DNA of 32,311 bases, taken from NCBI GenBank assembly GCA_017960525.1, contig JAGCZA010000097.1, positions 1 through 32,311 on the forward strand, given 5' to 3'. The stretch comes from Prevotella sp. GTDB lineage: Bacteria > Bacteroidota > Bacteroidia > Bacteroidales > Bacteroidaceae. A program made the position numbers and the translations under genes. Under the pieces are notes generated by a model that worked only from the letters and a program-made list of their open reading frames with translations, made no database searches and was not told where the DNA came from. Each line of letters starts with the position of its first letter. Positions within the stretch are counted from its first letter, which is position 1. This document shows positions 21,924 to 29,357 of the stretch, piece after piece.

Positions 21924-23198
21924 TCAGAGGAAGGGACGGAGGAGGTGGGAGAACCAGCCCCGGAACTTCTGCCAGGGAGTGCGGAACTCGTTCCATGTCT
22001 CAGGGGTGAGGTAGACGCTCTCATGGATGTCGCGGTTGAACATATCGTCGAGTTGGCGGGTGACGGCGGTGTCGACGATGACGGCATTCTCCTCGTAGTC
22101 GAAGCGCAGGCTGCGGGCGTCGAGGTTGGTGCTGCCCACAGTACAGAAACGTCCGTCGACCATCATAATCTTCGAGTGGTGGAAGCCTGGTTTGTAGAGC
22201 CACACATTGGCCCCGCGCTTCATCAGCTTGTGGGCGTTGTAGAGGGCGCAGTCGGGCGTGAGAGGTATGTCGCTCTTGGCCGACAGCATAATATCCACCT
22301 TAATGCCCCGCTTGATGGCCCGCTTGATGGCCTTGTTCACTGAGGGAATGAGCGTAAAGTATGGGTTAATGATGCGTATGGAGTCGCGGGCATCGTCGAT
22401 GGCATTGATATAGAAATAGCGCATCACGTCGTTGGTGGTTTTCGGTTCACGGTTTACGATGGCTATGGTCGAGGTGCCTGTGGTTTGGTCTGCCCACGGC
22501 AGGGGCGTGCCGCCTCGGAAGTACTCCGGCCTGCCGCTCAGGTCTTCGCCTGTAGTCTTGTGCCAGATGCGGACGAAGATGTCCTGTAGCTGGTTGACGG
22601 CAGGCCCCTCGATGCGGCAGTGCATGTCGCGCCAACTGCCCACCTGCTCCGTACCTTTGATGTAATAGTCGGCCACGTTCATACCGCCTGTGTAGGCCAC
22701 ATGGCCGTCGATGACCACGATTTTGCGGTGGTCGCGTGGCCAGATATGGTTCACCCAGGGGAAGCGGATGGGGTCGAACTCGTGTATGTCGATGCCGTCG
22801 CGCCGCAGCTGCTTGAGGTGGTGCTTCTTCAGGGGCTGGTTGTTCGAATCGTTGCCGAATCCGTCGAAGAGTGCGCGTATCTCCACCCCCTCCTTGCGTT
22901 TCTCCTTCAGGACATCGAAGAGCAGGAATGCGATGCTGTCGTTGCGGAAATTGAAATACTCCAGATGCACGCTGTGGCGGGCCTGGCGTATGGCAGCAAA
23001 CATATCGTCGAACTTCTCCTGCCCCGACATAAGCAGGGTGACGCTGTTGCTGCTGGTTAACTCTATGCCATAGTCTCTCAACTGTCGGCAGATGAGCGAG
23101 TCGGCTGTCTGCGCATAGGAAGTGGGAAATGAGAAATGAAAAAGAAGAAACAGGGCTGCGTATCTTACACTGGTCATTACTCGTCTTTCATTTTTCAT
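21924..23198 (-). CDS. Exported phospholipase D / cardiolipin synthase-like protein
   Basis: Two HKD motifs mark the PLD superfamily: HRKIVVID (His157, Lys159, Asp164) and HSKIMMVD (His341, Lys343, Asp348). The overall layout resembles cardiolipin synthase, which joins two phosphatidylglycerols, but the usual two N-terminal membrane helices are replaced by a signal peptide (about 8-30, ending SYAQ). The catalytic part is thus probably periplasmic or membrane-peripheral on the outer face. The ATG at 23198 directly abuts the stop of the HTCS-like gene (TAAATG). A second ATG at 23177 (MTSVRY) would give a more typical signal peptide. Its 5' end, including signal-peptide codons, is built from 7-nt repeats. 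Possible jobs are lipid synthesis, phosphodiester cleavage or transphosphatidylation; the substrate is open. Confidence 0.82.
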   Translation of the reverse strand: MKNERRVMTSVRYAALFLLFHFSFPTSYAQTADSLICRQLRDYGIELTSSNSVTLLMSGQEKFDDMFAAIRQARHSVHLEYFNFRNDSIAFLLFDVLKEKRKEGVEIRALFDGFGNDSNNQPLKKHHLKQLRRDGIDIHEFDPIRFPWVNHIWPRDHRKIVVIDGHVAYTGGMNVADYYIKGTEQVGSWRDMHCRIEGPAVNQLQDIFVRIWHKTTGEDLSGRPEYFRGGTPLPWADQTTGTSTIAIVNREPKTTNDVMRYFYINAIDDARDSIRIINPYFTLIPSVNKAIKRAIKRGIKVDIMLSAKSDIPLTPDCALYNAHKLMKRGANVWLYKPGFHHSKIMMVDGRFCTVGSTNLDARSLRFDYEENAVIVDTAVTRQLDDMFNRDIHESVYLTPETWNEFRTPWQKFRGWFSHLLRPFL

Positions 23199-23200
23199 TT
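23115..23200. repeat. Seven-phase inverted arms at the HTCS/PLD junction
   Basis: Five heptamers at 23115-23149 (including ATGAGAA and ATGAAAA) face four at 23173-23200 (including TTCATTT twice). The two sets are inverted relative to each other with a short spacer. The left set encodes PLD signal-peptide residues; the right set covers the PLD start codon. Confidence 0.55.
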
Positions 23201-26200
23201 ACTTCCTGTATTTGAGTCTGTATTCCGAGGGTGAGATTCCGAAGCGCTCCTTGAAGAGGTTGATGAAGTGTTCGCCCGTGGCAAAGCCTACGTGGGTGGC
23301 CAGCTCGCTCATATTGATATTGGTGCGCTGGAGCAGTATGCAGGCGTGTCTCAGGCGTATGTCGCGCACCACCTCGGCAGGCGTCTTGCCTGTGATGTCG
23401 CGCACCTTCTGAAAGAAGGGCTTCATAGCCATGCCCATGGCCGTGGCCATCTCTTCAAGGTTGATGGCACCACGGTTCATGTTTTGCTGCACATACTGCT
23501 CAATGCTGTTGAGCAGCTGGCGGTCGATGCTGTCGGCCATACTGAAGCGCCCGTGCACGTCCTCGTCGGAGCCGCTGAAGGAGAATCCCTGCTGTGCCAT
23601 GTCGTCTTCGCGGGTCTTAACCACGCTCACGGTGACGGCCTTTATCATATCGTCTTCCTCCACCTTGCCGCTTACGTCGCCGACCAAAGCCAGGCTCATA
23701 GTCTCGGTGGCTGTAGTCATACTGGAGTTGATGCCTTCCAGCTTTCGCGTCTCCGCTCCCTCTATCAGGTGGCTGTCCATCTCTATCGGCCCTACGCCCA
23801 GCAGCTTGTTGATGCGCATAGCGGCCTCCTGCAGGTTGAAAGGCTTGGCCAGATAGTCGTCAGCCGACATAGTGATGTTCTGGTTGAGCATGTCGGTGGC
23901 ACTGAGCTTGGTGTCGGTCATCAGCATAAACATAATGCGGTTCAGCGTGGGGTGCATCTTGATGTTGTTGCACAGCTCGCTGCCTGTCATGCCCTCCATA
24001 TCCTGCTTGCACACCACCAGGTCGGGCAGCATAGTCTCGATGTCGGCTGCAGCCTTGCGCACGTCGTTGTAGGGATGGAACTCGTAGACATACTTCAGCC
24101 TGGAGTTGACAAACTTGACGAACTCGTCATTGCTGTCGATGAAGACCACGCGGAACTTTGATGTGGGCGACTCGGTGTTCTGGAATGGGACAATCTCCGA
24201 CGTCAGTTCGTCGTCGGTCAGCTCGGCCAGATTCAGCTCGCCCTTACTGTTCTGTAAGATGCGCTTGCGCACGTCTTGGCGGGCCTTCTCTTCTGGATGC
24301 TCCAGTGCCGACTGCATGTCGCTCACGCGGGTGATGACCTGCAGCATCTGCGAGTGGAGGGCGTTGAGTTGCTCACGTCCCTCCAGGTTGTGCTCTTGCT
24401 CGGAAAGGTTCATAATGATTGACGTCATGCGCGACATAGGCTGGCGCAGGTCGTCGCTGGCGGCCTTGATTACTTCGCGCTGGCGCACCAGTTCGCCTAT
24501 GATGGCATGCTTCTTTTTCCACAGGTTGCGCACTTGCTTGATGCCTTCCTTCCAGATGTAGAAGCCGATGATGATGATGAGGGCGTAGGCGAGCAGCATC
24601 CACCACGAGAGAAACCAGGGGCGCTCGATGACAATCTCTATGACACGCTCCGACTCGCTGGTTGAGCTGCGTGCGCCCTCGGTGCTGATGGCTTTCACGT
24701 GGAGGTGGTAGGTGCCAAACGACAGGTCGGTGAAGGTGACGCCATGTTTCAGGGCGTCGCCATTGGTCCACTCACCGTTGCCCAACCCCTCCATCTGGTA
24801 CATGAACTGCAGGCGCTCGCTCTGGTTGTAGCTGCCGGCGGCAAACTTGATAGTGAAGGTGTTCTGGTCGCTGCCCAACACCAAGGAATTGGCCTCGTTG
24901 AGGGCGACAGGCAGGGGCACTCGGCCACCGTACTCGTGGCCCACGACCACCTCTTCTTCTCCAATGTACAGTTCGGTCAGCATGACACGGGGCAGCACCT
25001 CGGCCTCATCAGCCGTGCGCGGGCGCACCCAGTTCACGCCGTCGAGTCCGCCCATCATCACATTGCCGTCATCACGGATGAGGATGGCTCCGAGGTTGAA
25101 CTCGTTGCCCTGCAGGCCGTCGGTATTGCTGTAGTTGTATAGGCCGTAGTTGAAAGTGCCCTCCTCGTGGATGCGCTGGGCCACCACACGGGTCACGCCA
25201 TTGCTGGTGGTGAGCCAGATACTGCGGTTGCGGTCTTCGGCTATGCCGCAGATGTTGTTGTTACACAATCCCGTCTTCTCAGTAATATGGTCAAGCACGT
25301 CGTTCTCAGGATTAAGTATGTTCACGCCCTCGCGGGTGCCCACCCAGATGAGTCCACGCGAGTCTTGGAACACCTGGGTGATATAGTTGTTGGTGAACTT
25401 GCTGATGCTGGTCGAATTGCCCGTCAGATAGGTCATTTCGCCTGTCGAGATGTTGAGCACGATGAGTCCTTCCGAGCTGCCTACCAGCATCTTATTGCCC
25501 TTGGCATAGTGTAGGGCAGTAATGCTGTTGGTTCGTATTTTCCCGTTCTCCTTTGTGTAGTTTGAGAACTGGTCCATACGCGGATTGTACACCTGGAGTC
25601 CGCCGTCGGTGGCAATCCAAAGGTTGCCGCTCTTGTCGGAGGTGAGGGCGTTGATGTGGTCGTCGATGAGTGTTCGGCGGGTGCTGTCGCGTGTCACGGA
25701 GTAGATGCGGGTGTGACCGCCCTGTATGCGTGTCAGTCCGTTCTGTTTCGACCCCACCCAGAGACTGCCGTCCTTGGTCGATGCCATTGCCGACACTTTC
25801 AGGCTGGCCAGTTCGCCTTGGAAGCCGATGATGCCATTGTCGCCCGTGCCATACCAGATGTTGCCGGTGCTGTCCTGCGCCATTGCAGTAATGTCGCCCA
25901 GCATGTCGGCCTCAAACTTGTAGATATTTTTGCCCATAAACGACACGCCCGCCTTGGCAGTTCCCACCCAAAGCAAGTCGCTGTTGTCCACGTAGACGCT
26001 CATAATGGCGGCATTGTTCTGGGTGAAGCGTGAGGCGCGTATAGTGGCAGGCTGTATCTCCTCCGGCTCCAGCGTGTTCACGTTCATCCGCACGAGTCCC
26101 CTGCGGCTGGTGCCCACCCAGATGTTGCCGCTGCGGTCGCCGCTCATCGCGTTGACGGCATGGTCTACACCGAGTCCGGTGAGGCCCAGACGGTCGCCGA

Positions 26201-26972
26201 TAGTGGTGTTCCACTGGCCTGTCTTCTTGTTGAAGAGGAAGAGAGTGCCCTGTCCATAGAGCCAGATGTTGTCCATCTGGTCGGCAAAGGCACGCAGCGA
26301 TTTCGTGCGGCGCAAGCCACGGCGGGCTATCTCGCTGTTTTTCCATACGGTCTGCTGCTGGTTGCCAGCCTCACAGCACACCAGCCGGCCATCGTCGTAG
26401 ACCAGGAGTATACCGTCTTTGCACTCGCCAATGGAGCAAATGTTGCCTTGGGGGATGCCGCGAATGTCGTTGGTATAGCCAAACTCGTACTGCAACTGCT
26501 GCTGCAAGTTGTAGCAGATGACGCCACGACTGGGGATGTAGCCCCACAGATTGTGCAGGCGGTCGACGTAGATGATTTGCGGCACTTCTTTGATGCCCAG
26601 CCTTGCAAACACATGGTGCATGTCGCGCTCGAAGCTCTCGGTCTGCGGCGAGTAGATGCAATAGCCCGTGGCCGTCTTCACCCACAGCGTGCCTCCCAGG
26701 GTCTCCTGGATGTTCTCAATATAACTGTCGGGCAGCGATGAGCCGTCCTGTGAGTCGCACTGGAAATGGCGGAAAGCGTAGCCGTCGTAGCGGTAGAGTC
26801 CTGCTGGTGTGCCAAACCACATAAAGCCTTTGTCGTCTTTTAAGATACAGTTCACCTGGCTGGAGGTCAAGCCGTCGCGGGCTTCCAGGGTCTTGAAAAG
26901 GTAGGCCGCATCAACGGTCGACGGCAAAAGAACGACTATCAGCAGTAATATATTTCTTAACAGTTTAATCAT
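23199..26972 (-). CDS. HTCS-like membrane regulator with propeller sensor, degenerate kinase and receiver, and AraC DNA-binding domain
   Basis: A 1257-aa protein. Signal peptide/anchor at 1-22. A periplasmic two-part propeller (repeated GLVRMN, DKSGNLWIATDGGL and DSRGLIWVGTREGV-type blades) runs to about 690, then a Y_Y_Y domain and one membrane helix near 780-805. A helix pair follows where the histidine kinase box should be, but it reads SDDLRQP instead of SHELRTP, and the ATPase domain is missing: only about 50 residues separate it from the receiver. The receiver (about 939-1060) has Lys989 where the phosphorylated Asp is expected (VVCKQD), though the later KPF lysine is kept. The C-terminus (about 1163-1257) is an AraC-type double HTH. 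So it probably links a periplasmic ligand to DNA binding without phosphotransfer. Start at 26972 because a -7 box covers the upstream TTG. PLD gene follows directly. Confidence 0.88.
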   Translation of the reverse strand: MIKLLRNILLLIVVLLPSTVDAAYLFKTLEARDGLTSSQVNCILKDDKGFMWFGTPAGLYRYDGYAFRHFQCDSQDGSSLPDSYIENIQETLGGTLWVKTATGYCIYSPQTESFERDMHHVFARLGIKEVPQIIYVDRLHNLWGYIPSRGVICYNLQQQLQYEFGYTNDIRGIPQGNICSIGECKDGILLVYDDGRLVCCEAGNQQQTVWKNSEIARRGLRRTKSLRAFADQMDNIWLYGQGTLFLFNKKTGQWNTTIGDRLGLTGLGVDHAVNAMSGDRSGNIWVGTSRRGLVRMNVNTLEPEEIQPATIRASRFTQNNAAIMSVYVDNSDLLWVGTAKAGVSFMGKNIYKFEADMLGDITAMAQDSTGNIWYGTGDNGIIGFQGELASLKVSAMASTKDGSLWVGSKQNGLTRIQGGHTRIYSVTRDSTRRTLIDDHINALTSDKSGNLWIATDGGLQVYNPRMDQFSNYTKENGKIRTNSITALHYAKGNKMLVGSSEGLIVLNISTGEMTYLTGNSTSISKFTNNYITQVFQDSRGLIWVGTREGVNILNPENDVLDHITEKTGLCNNNICGIAEDRNRSIWLTTSNGVTRVVAQRIHEEGTFNYGLYNYSNTDGLQGNEFNLGAILIRDDGNVMMGGLDGVNWVRPRTADEAEVLPRVMLTELYIGEEEVVVGHEYGGRVPLPVALNEANSLVLGSDQNTFTIKFAAGSYNQSERLQFMYQMEGLGNGEWTNGDALKHGVTFTDLSFGTYHLHVKAISTEGARSSTSESERVIEIVIERPWFLSWWMLLAYALIIIIGFYIWKEGIKQVRNLWKKKHAIIGELVRQREVIKAASDDLRQPMSRMTSIIMNLSEQEHNLEGREQLNALHSQMLQVITRVSDMQSALEHPEEKARQDVRKRILQNSKGELNLAELTDDELTSEIVPFQNTESPTSKFRVVFIDSNDEFVKFVNSRLKYVYEFHPYNDVRKAAADIETMLPDLVVCKQDMEGMTGSELCNNIKMHPTLNRIMFMLMTDTKLSATDMLNQNITMSADDYLAKPFNLQEAAMRINKLLGVGPIEMDSHLIEGAETRKLEGINSSMTTATETMSLALVGDVSGKVEEDDMIKAVTVSVVKTREDDMAQQGFSFSGSDEDVHGRFSMADSIDRQLLNSIEQYVQQNMNRGAINLEEMATAMGMAMKPFFQKVRDITGKTPAEVVRDIRLRHACILLQRTNINMSELATHVGFATGEHFINLFKERFGISPSEYRLKYRK

Positions 26973-26993
26973 AATATGATAGCAATGAGACGG

Positions 26994-27001
26994 CAAAATT
27001 A
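26994..27001 (-). promoter_or_regulatory. -7 box TAATTTTG for the HTCS-like gene
   Basis: On the minus strand TAATTTTG lies 21 nt before the ATG at 26972 and overlaps an in-frame TTG, which excludes that TTG as start. Confidence 0.55.
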
Positions 27002-27085
27002 CTCATTTCGTCTGAAACGAGCAAGAATAAAACATTAAAATGCGCTAAAAATGGAAAAAACCTGCTTATTTACATTTATTTTGCT

Positions 27086-27165
27086 TACCTTTGCAGGCAA
27101 CTTTTTGAATAAGGCGAAAACAAATATGGATAATAACAATACTGACCCCACCCCCAATCCCTCCC
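27086..27165 (+). repeat. 80-nt promoter/mini-ORF module, copy B
   Basis: Matches 2406-2485 at 73 of 80 positions. It holds -7 box TACCTTTG (27086-27093), the TTTGCAGGCAACTTTT leader, and an ATG at 27126 opening an 18-codon mini-ORF (MDNNNTDPTPNPS start, stop at 27182). No -33 TTTG is visible. The thioesterase gene lies 290 nt downstream in the same direction, so this may be the promoter of the 27453-31961 gene set. Bases 27002-27085 show nothing else. Confidence 0.75.
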
Positions 27166-27240
27166 TTGTAGTGGAGGGGTAACCGCCGACTGTATGTGCA
27201 GCAACTCCCCTCCCTTGTAGGGGAGGGGTTGGGGGTGGGG
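27146..27240. repeat. G/C-rich inverted repeat after copy B
   Basis: CCCCACCCCCAATCCCTCCC (27146-27165) pairs with GGGAGGGGTTGGGGGTGGGG (27221-27240) at 19 of 20 positions around 55 nt. Inside, CCCCTCCC at 27207-27214 and GGGAGGGG at 27221-27228 form a smaller hairpin, and the same small hairpin occurs after copy A. It could attenuate the transcript starting at 27100. Bases 27241-27330 have no feature that I can name. Confidence 0.7.
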
Positions 27241-27330
27241 GGTAGTAACTAAGTTAAATAACAGCGTCCAAGCCAGCCAATAAAACCCTTTAAAAGGTCT
27301 GGCAGGACAAACGGACAGGCTGCCGCCAAA

Positions 27331-27391
27331 GTTTGGACGAACCAAACTCCCACTTTGGACGAACCAAACTGCAAGTTAGGACGAACCAAAC
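27331..27391. repeat. Three GTTTGGACGAACCAAAC palindromes with exact 22-nt period
   Basis: Units begin at 27331, 27353 and 27375. The first is a perfect 6-bp-arm palindrome around ACGAA; the second and third differ by one or two bases in the left arm. The array ends 61 nt before the thioesterase start. A lone copy of the core is at 16241. Spacing near two helical turns is what dimeric regulator sites on one DNA face would show. Confidence 0.8.
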
Positions 27392-27452
27392 TTACAGCCC
27401 TTGACTGGCAAGCGGAGCCTGAGGAAAAACAGAGCAAACGAAAAGACAGCCG

Positions 27453-28259
27453 ATGATGGACAAAATTGGTATTTACGAGTTTTTGGCGGAGCCATTCCAC
27501 TGCGACTTTTCGGGCAGGCTGTTCACCGGACACCTGGGGAACCATCTGCTCAATGCCGCCGACTTCCACTCAACCGACAGGGGCTTCGGCATGAAGCGCC
27601 TGCTCACCATGAAACGCTCGTGGGTGTTGTCGCGACTGGCCATAGAAATGGAGGAGATGCCTGCCCAGTACACGCGCTTCAACGTAGAGACGTGGGTGGA
27701 GAGCGCTATGCGCTACTTCACCAGCCGAAACTTCGCAATTATTGAACATTCACCATCGACTATTGACCATTCTGGGCAACGGTCAATGGTCAATGGTCAA
27801 TCGCCAAAGGTTTATGGCTATGGCCGCAGCATCTGGGCGATGATTGACACAGAGACGCGGCAGCCCACCGACATCTATGCCATCGACGACGGCGCCATCG
27901 GCCAGTGGATAGAGGCCGAAAAGGCTTGCCCCATCGACAAGGGCGGAAGAGTGAAGATGGGCGAACAGGCCGAGTTGGTGAGAACCATCGACACCTACTA
28001 TAACGATGTGGACATCAACGGCCACATCAATTCAGTAAAATACATCGAGCACGTGCTCGACCTGTGGCCCCTGCAATGGTACAGGGAGCATACCGTTCAC
28101 AGGTTTGAGATTGCCTACGTGGCCGAGGCGCATGCCGGCGACCAGCTCTCGTTCTACCGTGAGCAGACAGCAGAGCAAGACTTCTGTGTGCGCATCGTGA
28201 AAAACGGCGACACCGAGGTGTGCCGCAGCAAGGTCGCTTTCAGACTAATTCAAGCGTAA
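27453..28259 (+). CDS. Acyl-ACP thioesterase
   Basis: A 268-aa double-hotdog protein of the acyl-ACP thioesterase family (PF01643 type), which releases free fatty acids from acyl-ACP in the cytoplasm. The N-terminal hotdog holds RGFGMKRLL and WVLSRLAIEM. The C-terminal hotdog has the catalytic DINGHINSVKY with Asn189 and His191. Residues about 97-117 form an extra loop rich in Ser and His, encoded by inverted 7-nt repeats (ATTGACC and GGTCAAT), and probably not part of the fold. ATG at 27453; the next codon is also Met-adjacent (MMD at 27453/27456), so the exact start may vary by one codon. It leads a row of five plus-strand genes with gaps of 16, 8 and 1 nt and one 4-nt overlap. Confidence 0.88.
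   Translation: MMDKIGIYEFLAEPFHCDFSGRLFTGHLGNHLLNAADFHSTDRGFGMKRLLTMKRSWVLSRLAIEMEEMPAQYTRFNVETWVESAMRYFTSRNFAIIEHSPSTIDHSGQRSMVNGQSPKVYGYGRSIWAMIDTETRQPTDIYAIDDGAIGQWIEAEKACPIDKGGRVKMGEQAELVRTIDTYYNDVDINGHINSVKYIEHVLDLWPLQWYREHTVHRFEIAYVAEAHAGDQLSFYREQTAEQDFCVRIVKNGDTEVCRSKVAFRLIQA
27741..27801. repeat. Inverted ATTGACC / GGTCAAT seven-phase arrays inside the thioesterase
   Basis: Five ATTGACC-like heptamers (27741-27775), a 5-nt centre, then three perfect GGTCAAT units (27781-27801), the reverse complement. The inner 17 nt of each arm pair at 15 of 17 positions, so a strong hairpin can form in DNA or mRNA. The reading frame is open throughout. Confidence 0.7.
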
Positions 28260-28275
28260 CTACAAACAGTAAACT

Positions 28276-29349
28276 ATGAACAGACTGCTTCACCATATCG
28301 CCTGGGGGGCTTTCCTCTTGCTGATGGCGCTGCCCGCCACGGGTTTGGCACAGAGAGGAAAGAAGAAGAAACAGGCTCCGCCGCCTAAAAAGGAAGAGGT
28401 GGTGGAGGAAGACCCGCGCATCCTCCAGATGATGAGCGCCACGCAGAAGGTGGTGTTTATTGACAGTATCGTGGCCGATGCCAATAGCTTTATGCAATAT
28501 ATTCCCCTCTCTGAGGAGTGTGGCCAGCTCAAGCAGACAGGCGGGCTTGGTATGTTTACCAACGAAATGGGCGACCACAGGCTGATGGCCGTCAAAGACA
28601 ACAAGCAGCAGCAAGCAGAATGTCGGCTGATGGCCAGCGATTTCGTGGGAAACGAGTGGTCGAAGCCGGTAGCGGTGAAAGGGTTGGGGAAGGGTAGTGC
28701 CAACTATCCCTTTATGATGCCCGACGGCGCCACGCTCTACTTTGCCCAAAAGGGCGAGAACAGCATTGGCGGCTACGACATCTTCGTCACCCGCTACGAT
28801 GCCGCCAGCGGTTCCTTCCTGAGGCCTGAAAACATCGGAATGCCCTTCTCTTCGGAAGCCAACGACTATCTGTACGTGGTGGACGAGACACGACGGCTGG
28901 GCTATTTCGTCACCGACCGCAGACAGCCAAAGGGCAAGGTCTGCGTCTATGTCTTCATACCCGCACAGAAACGTGAGTCATACGACATAGAGAAAACAGG
29001 GGAAGAAAAGGTGAGGTCGTTGGCCGCCATCAGTCGCATTGCCGACACTTGGGGCAACGGGCAGGCCAGGAAAGAGGCACTGGAGAGGCTGGCAAGGGCC
29101 AGGACCGCAAAACCATCTGCAGCCGTAGCGGCGACAGTAGGGAACAGCGAACTGGAAACGCTCCGCCACCAGGCAGAAGTACTGGAGAAATCGCTCGAAC
29201 TGGCCAGATGTTACTATGCCACAGCCTCGGAAAGTGAGCGCCAGAAGGTGGCCCATGACATCCTGAAGAACGAACAGGAACTGGAAGACTTGCAATTAAC
29301 AATCATACAGAAAGAAAAAGAAGAAAGAAACAAGAACTTTAAAGAATAG
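28276..29349 (+). CDS. Exported PD40 (TolB-like propeller) protein with C-terminal coiled coil
   Basis: A signal peptide (1-26, ending GLAQ) is followed by a Lys/Pro-rich segment (27-48). The middle part contains PD40/WD40-like strands: YPFMMPDGATLYFAQKG with GGYDIFVTRYD (about 143-172), and a second blade with NDYLYVVDETRRLGYFVTDR. The last 60 residues are charged, Glu/Lys/Gln-rich and strongly helical, probably a coiled coil. PD40 proteins in Bacteroidetes often accompany OmpA-like or type IX secretion components (PorE-like), acting in the periplasm, but no OmpA domain is present here. The function is unknown. It starts 16 nt after the thioesterase and ends 8 nt before a nucleoside phosphorylase. 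Confidence 0.72.
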   Translation: MNRLLHHIAWGAFLLLMALPATGLAQRGKKKKQAPPPKKEEVVEEDPRILQMMSATQKVVFIDSIVADANSFMQYIPLSEECGQLKQTGGLGMFTNEMGDHRLMAVKDNKQQQAECRLMASDFVGNEWSKPVAVKGLGKGSANYPFMMPDGATLYFAQKGENSIGGYDIFVTRYDAASGSFLRPENIGMPFSSEANDYLYVVDETRRLGYFVTDRRQPKGKVCVYVFIPAQKRESYDIEKTGEEKVRSLAAISRIADTWGNGQARKEALERLARARTAKPSAAVAATVGNSELETLRHQAEVLEKSLELARCYYATASESERQKVAHDILKNEQELEDLQLTIIQKEKEERNKNFKE

Positions 29350-29357
29350 AATAAGTT

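Noticed and set aside
26973-26996. TTG start eight codons upstream for the HTCS-like gene
   Set aside because: It lies inside the -7 box TAATTTTG; the ATG at 26972 begins a normal signal sequence.
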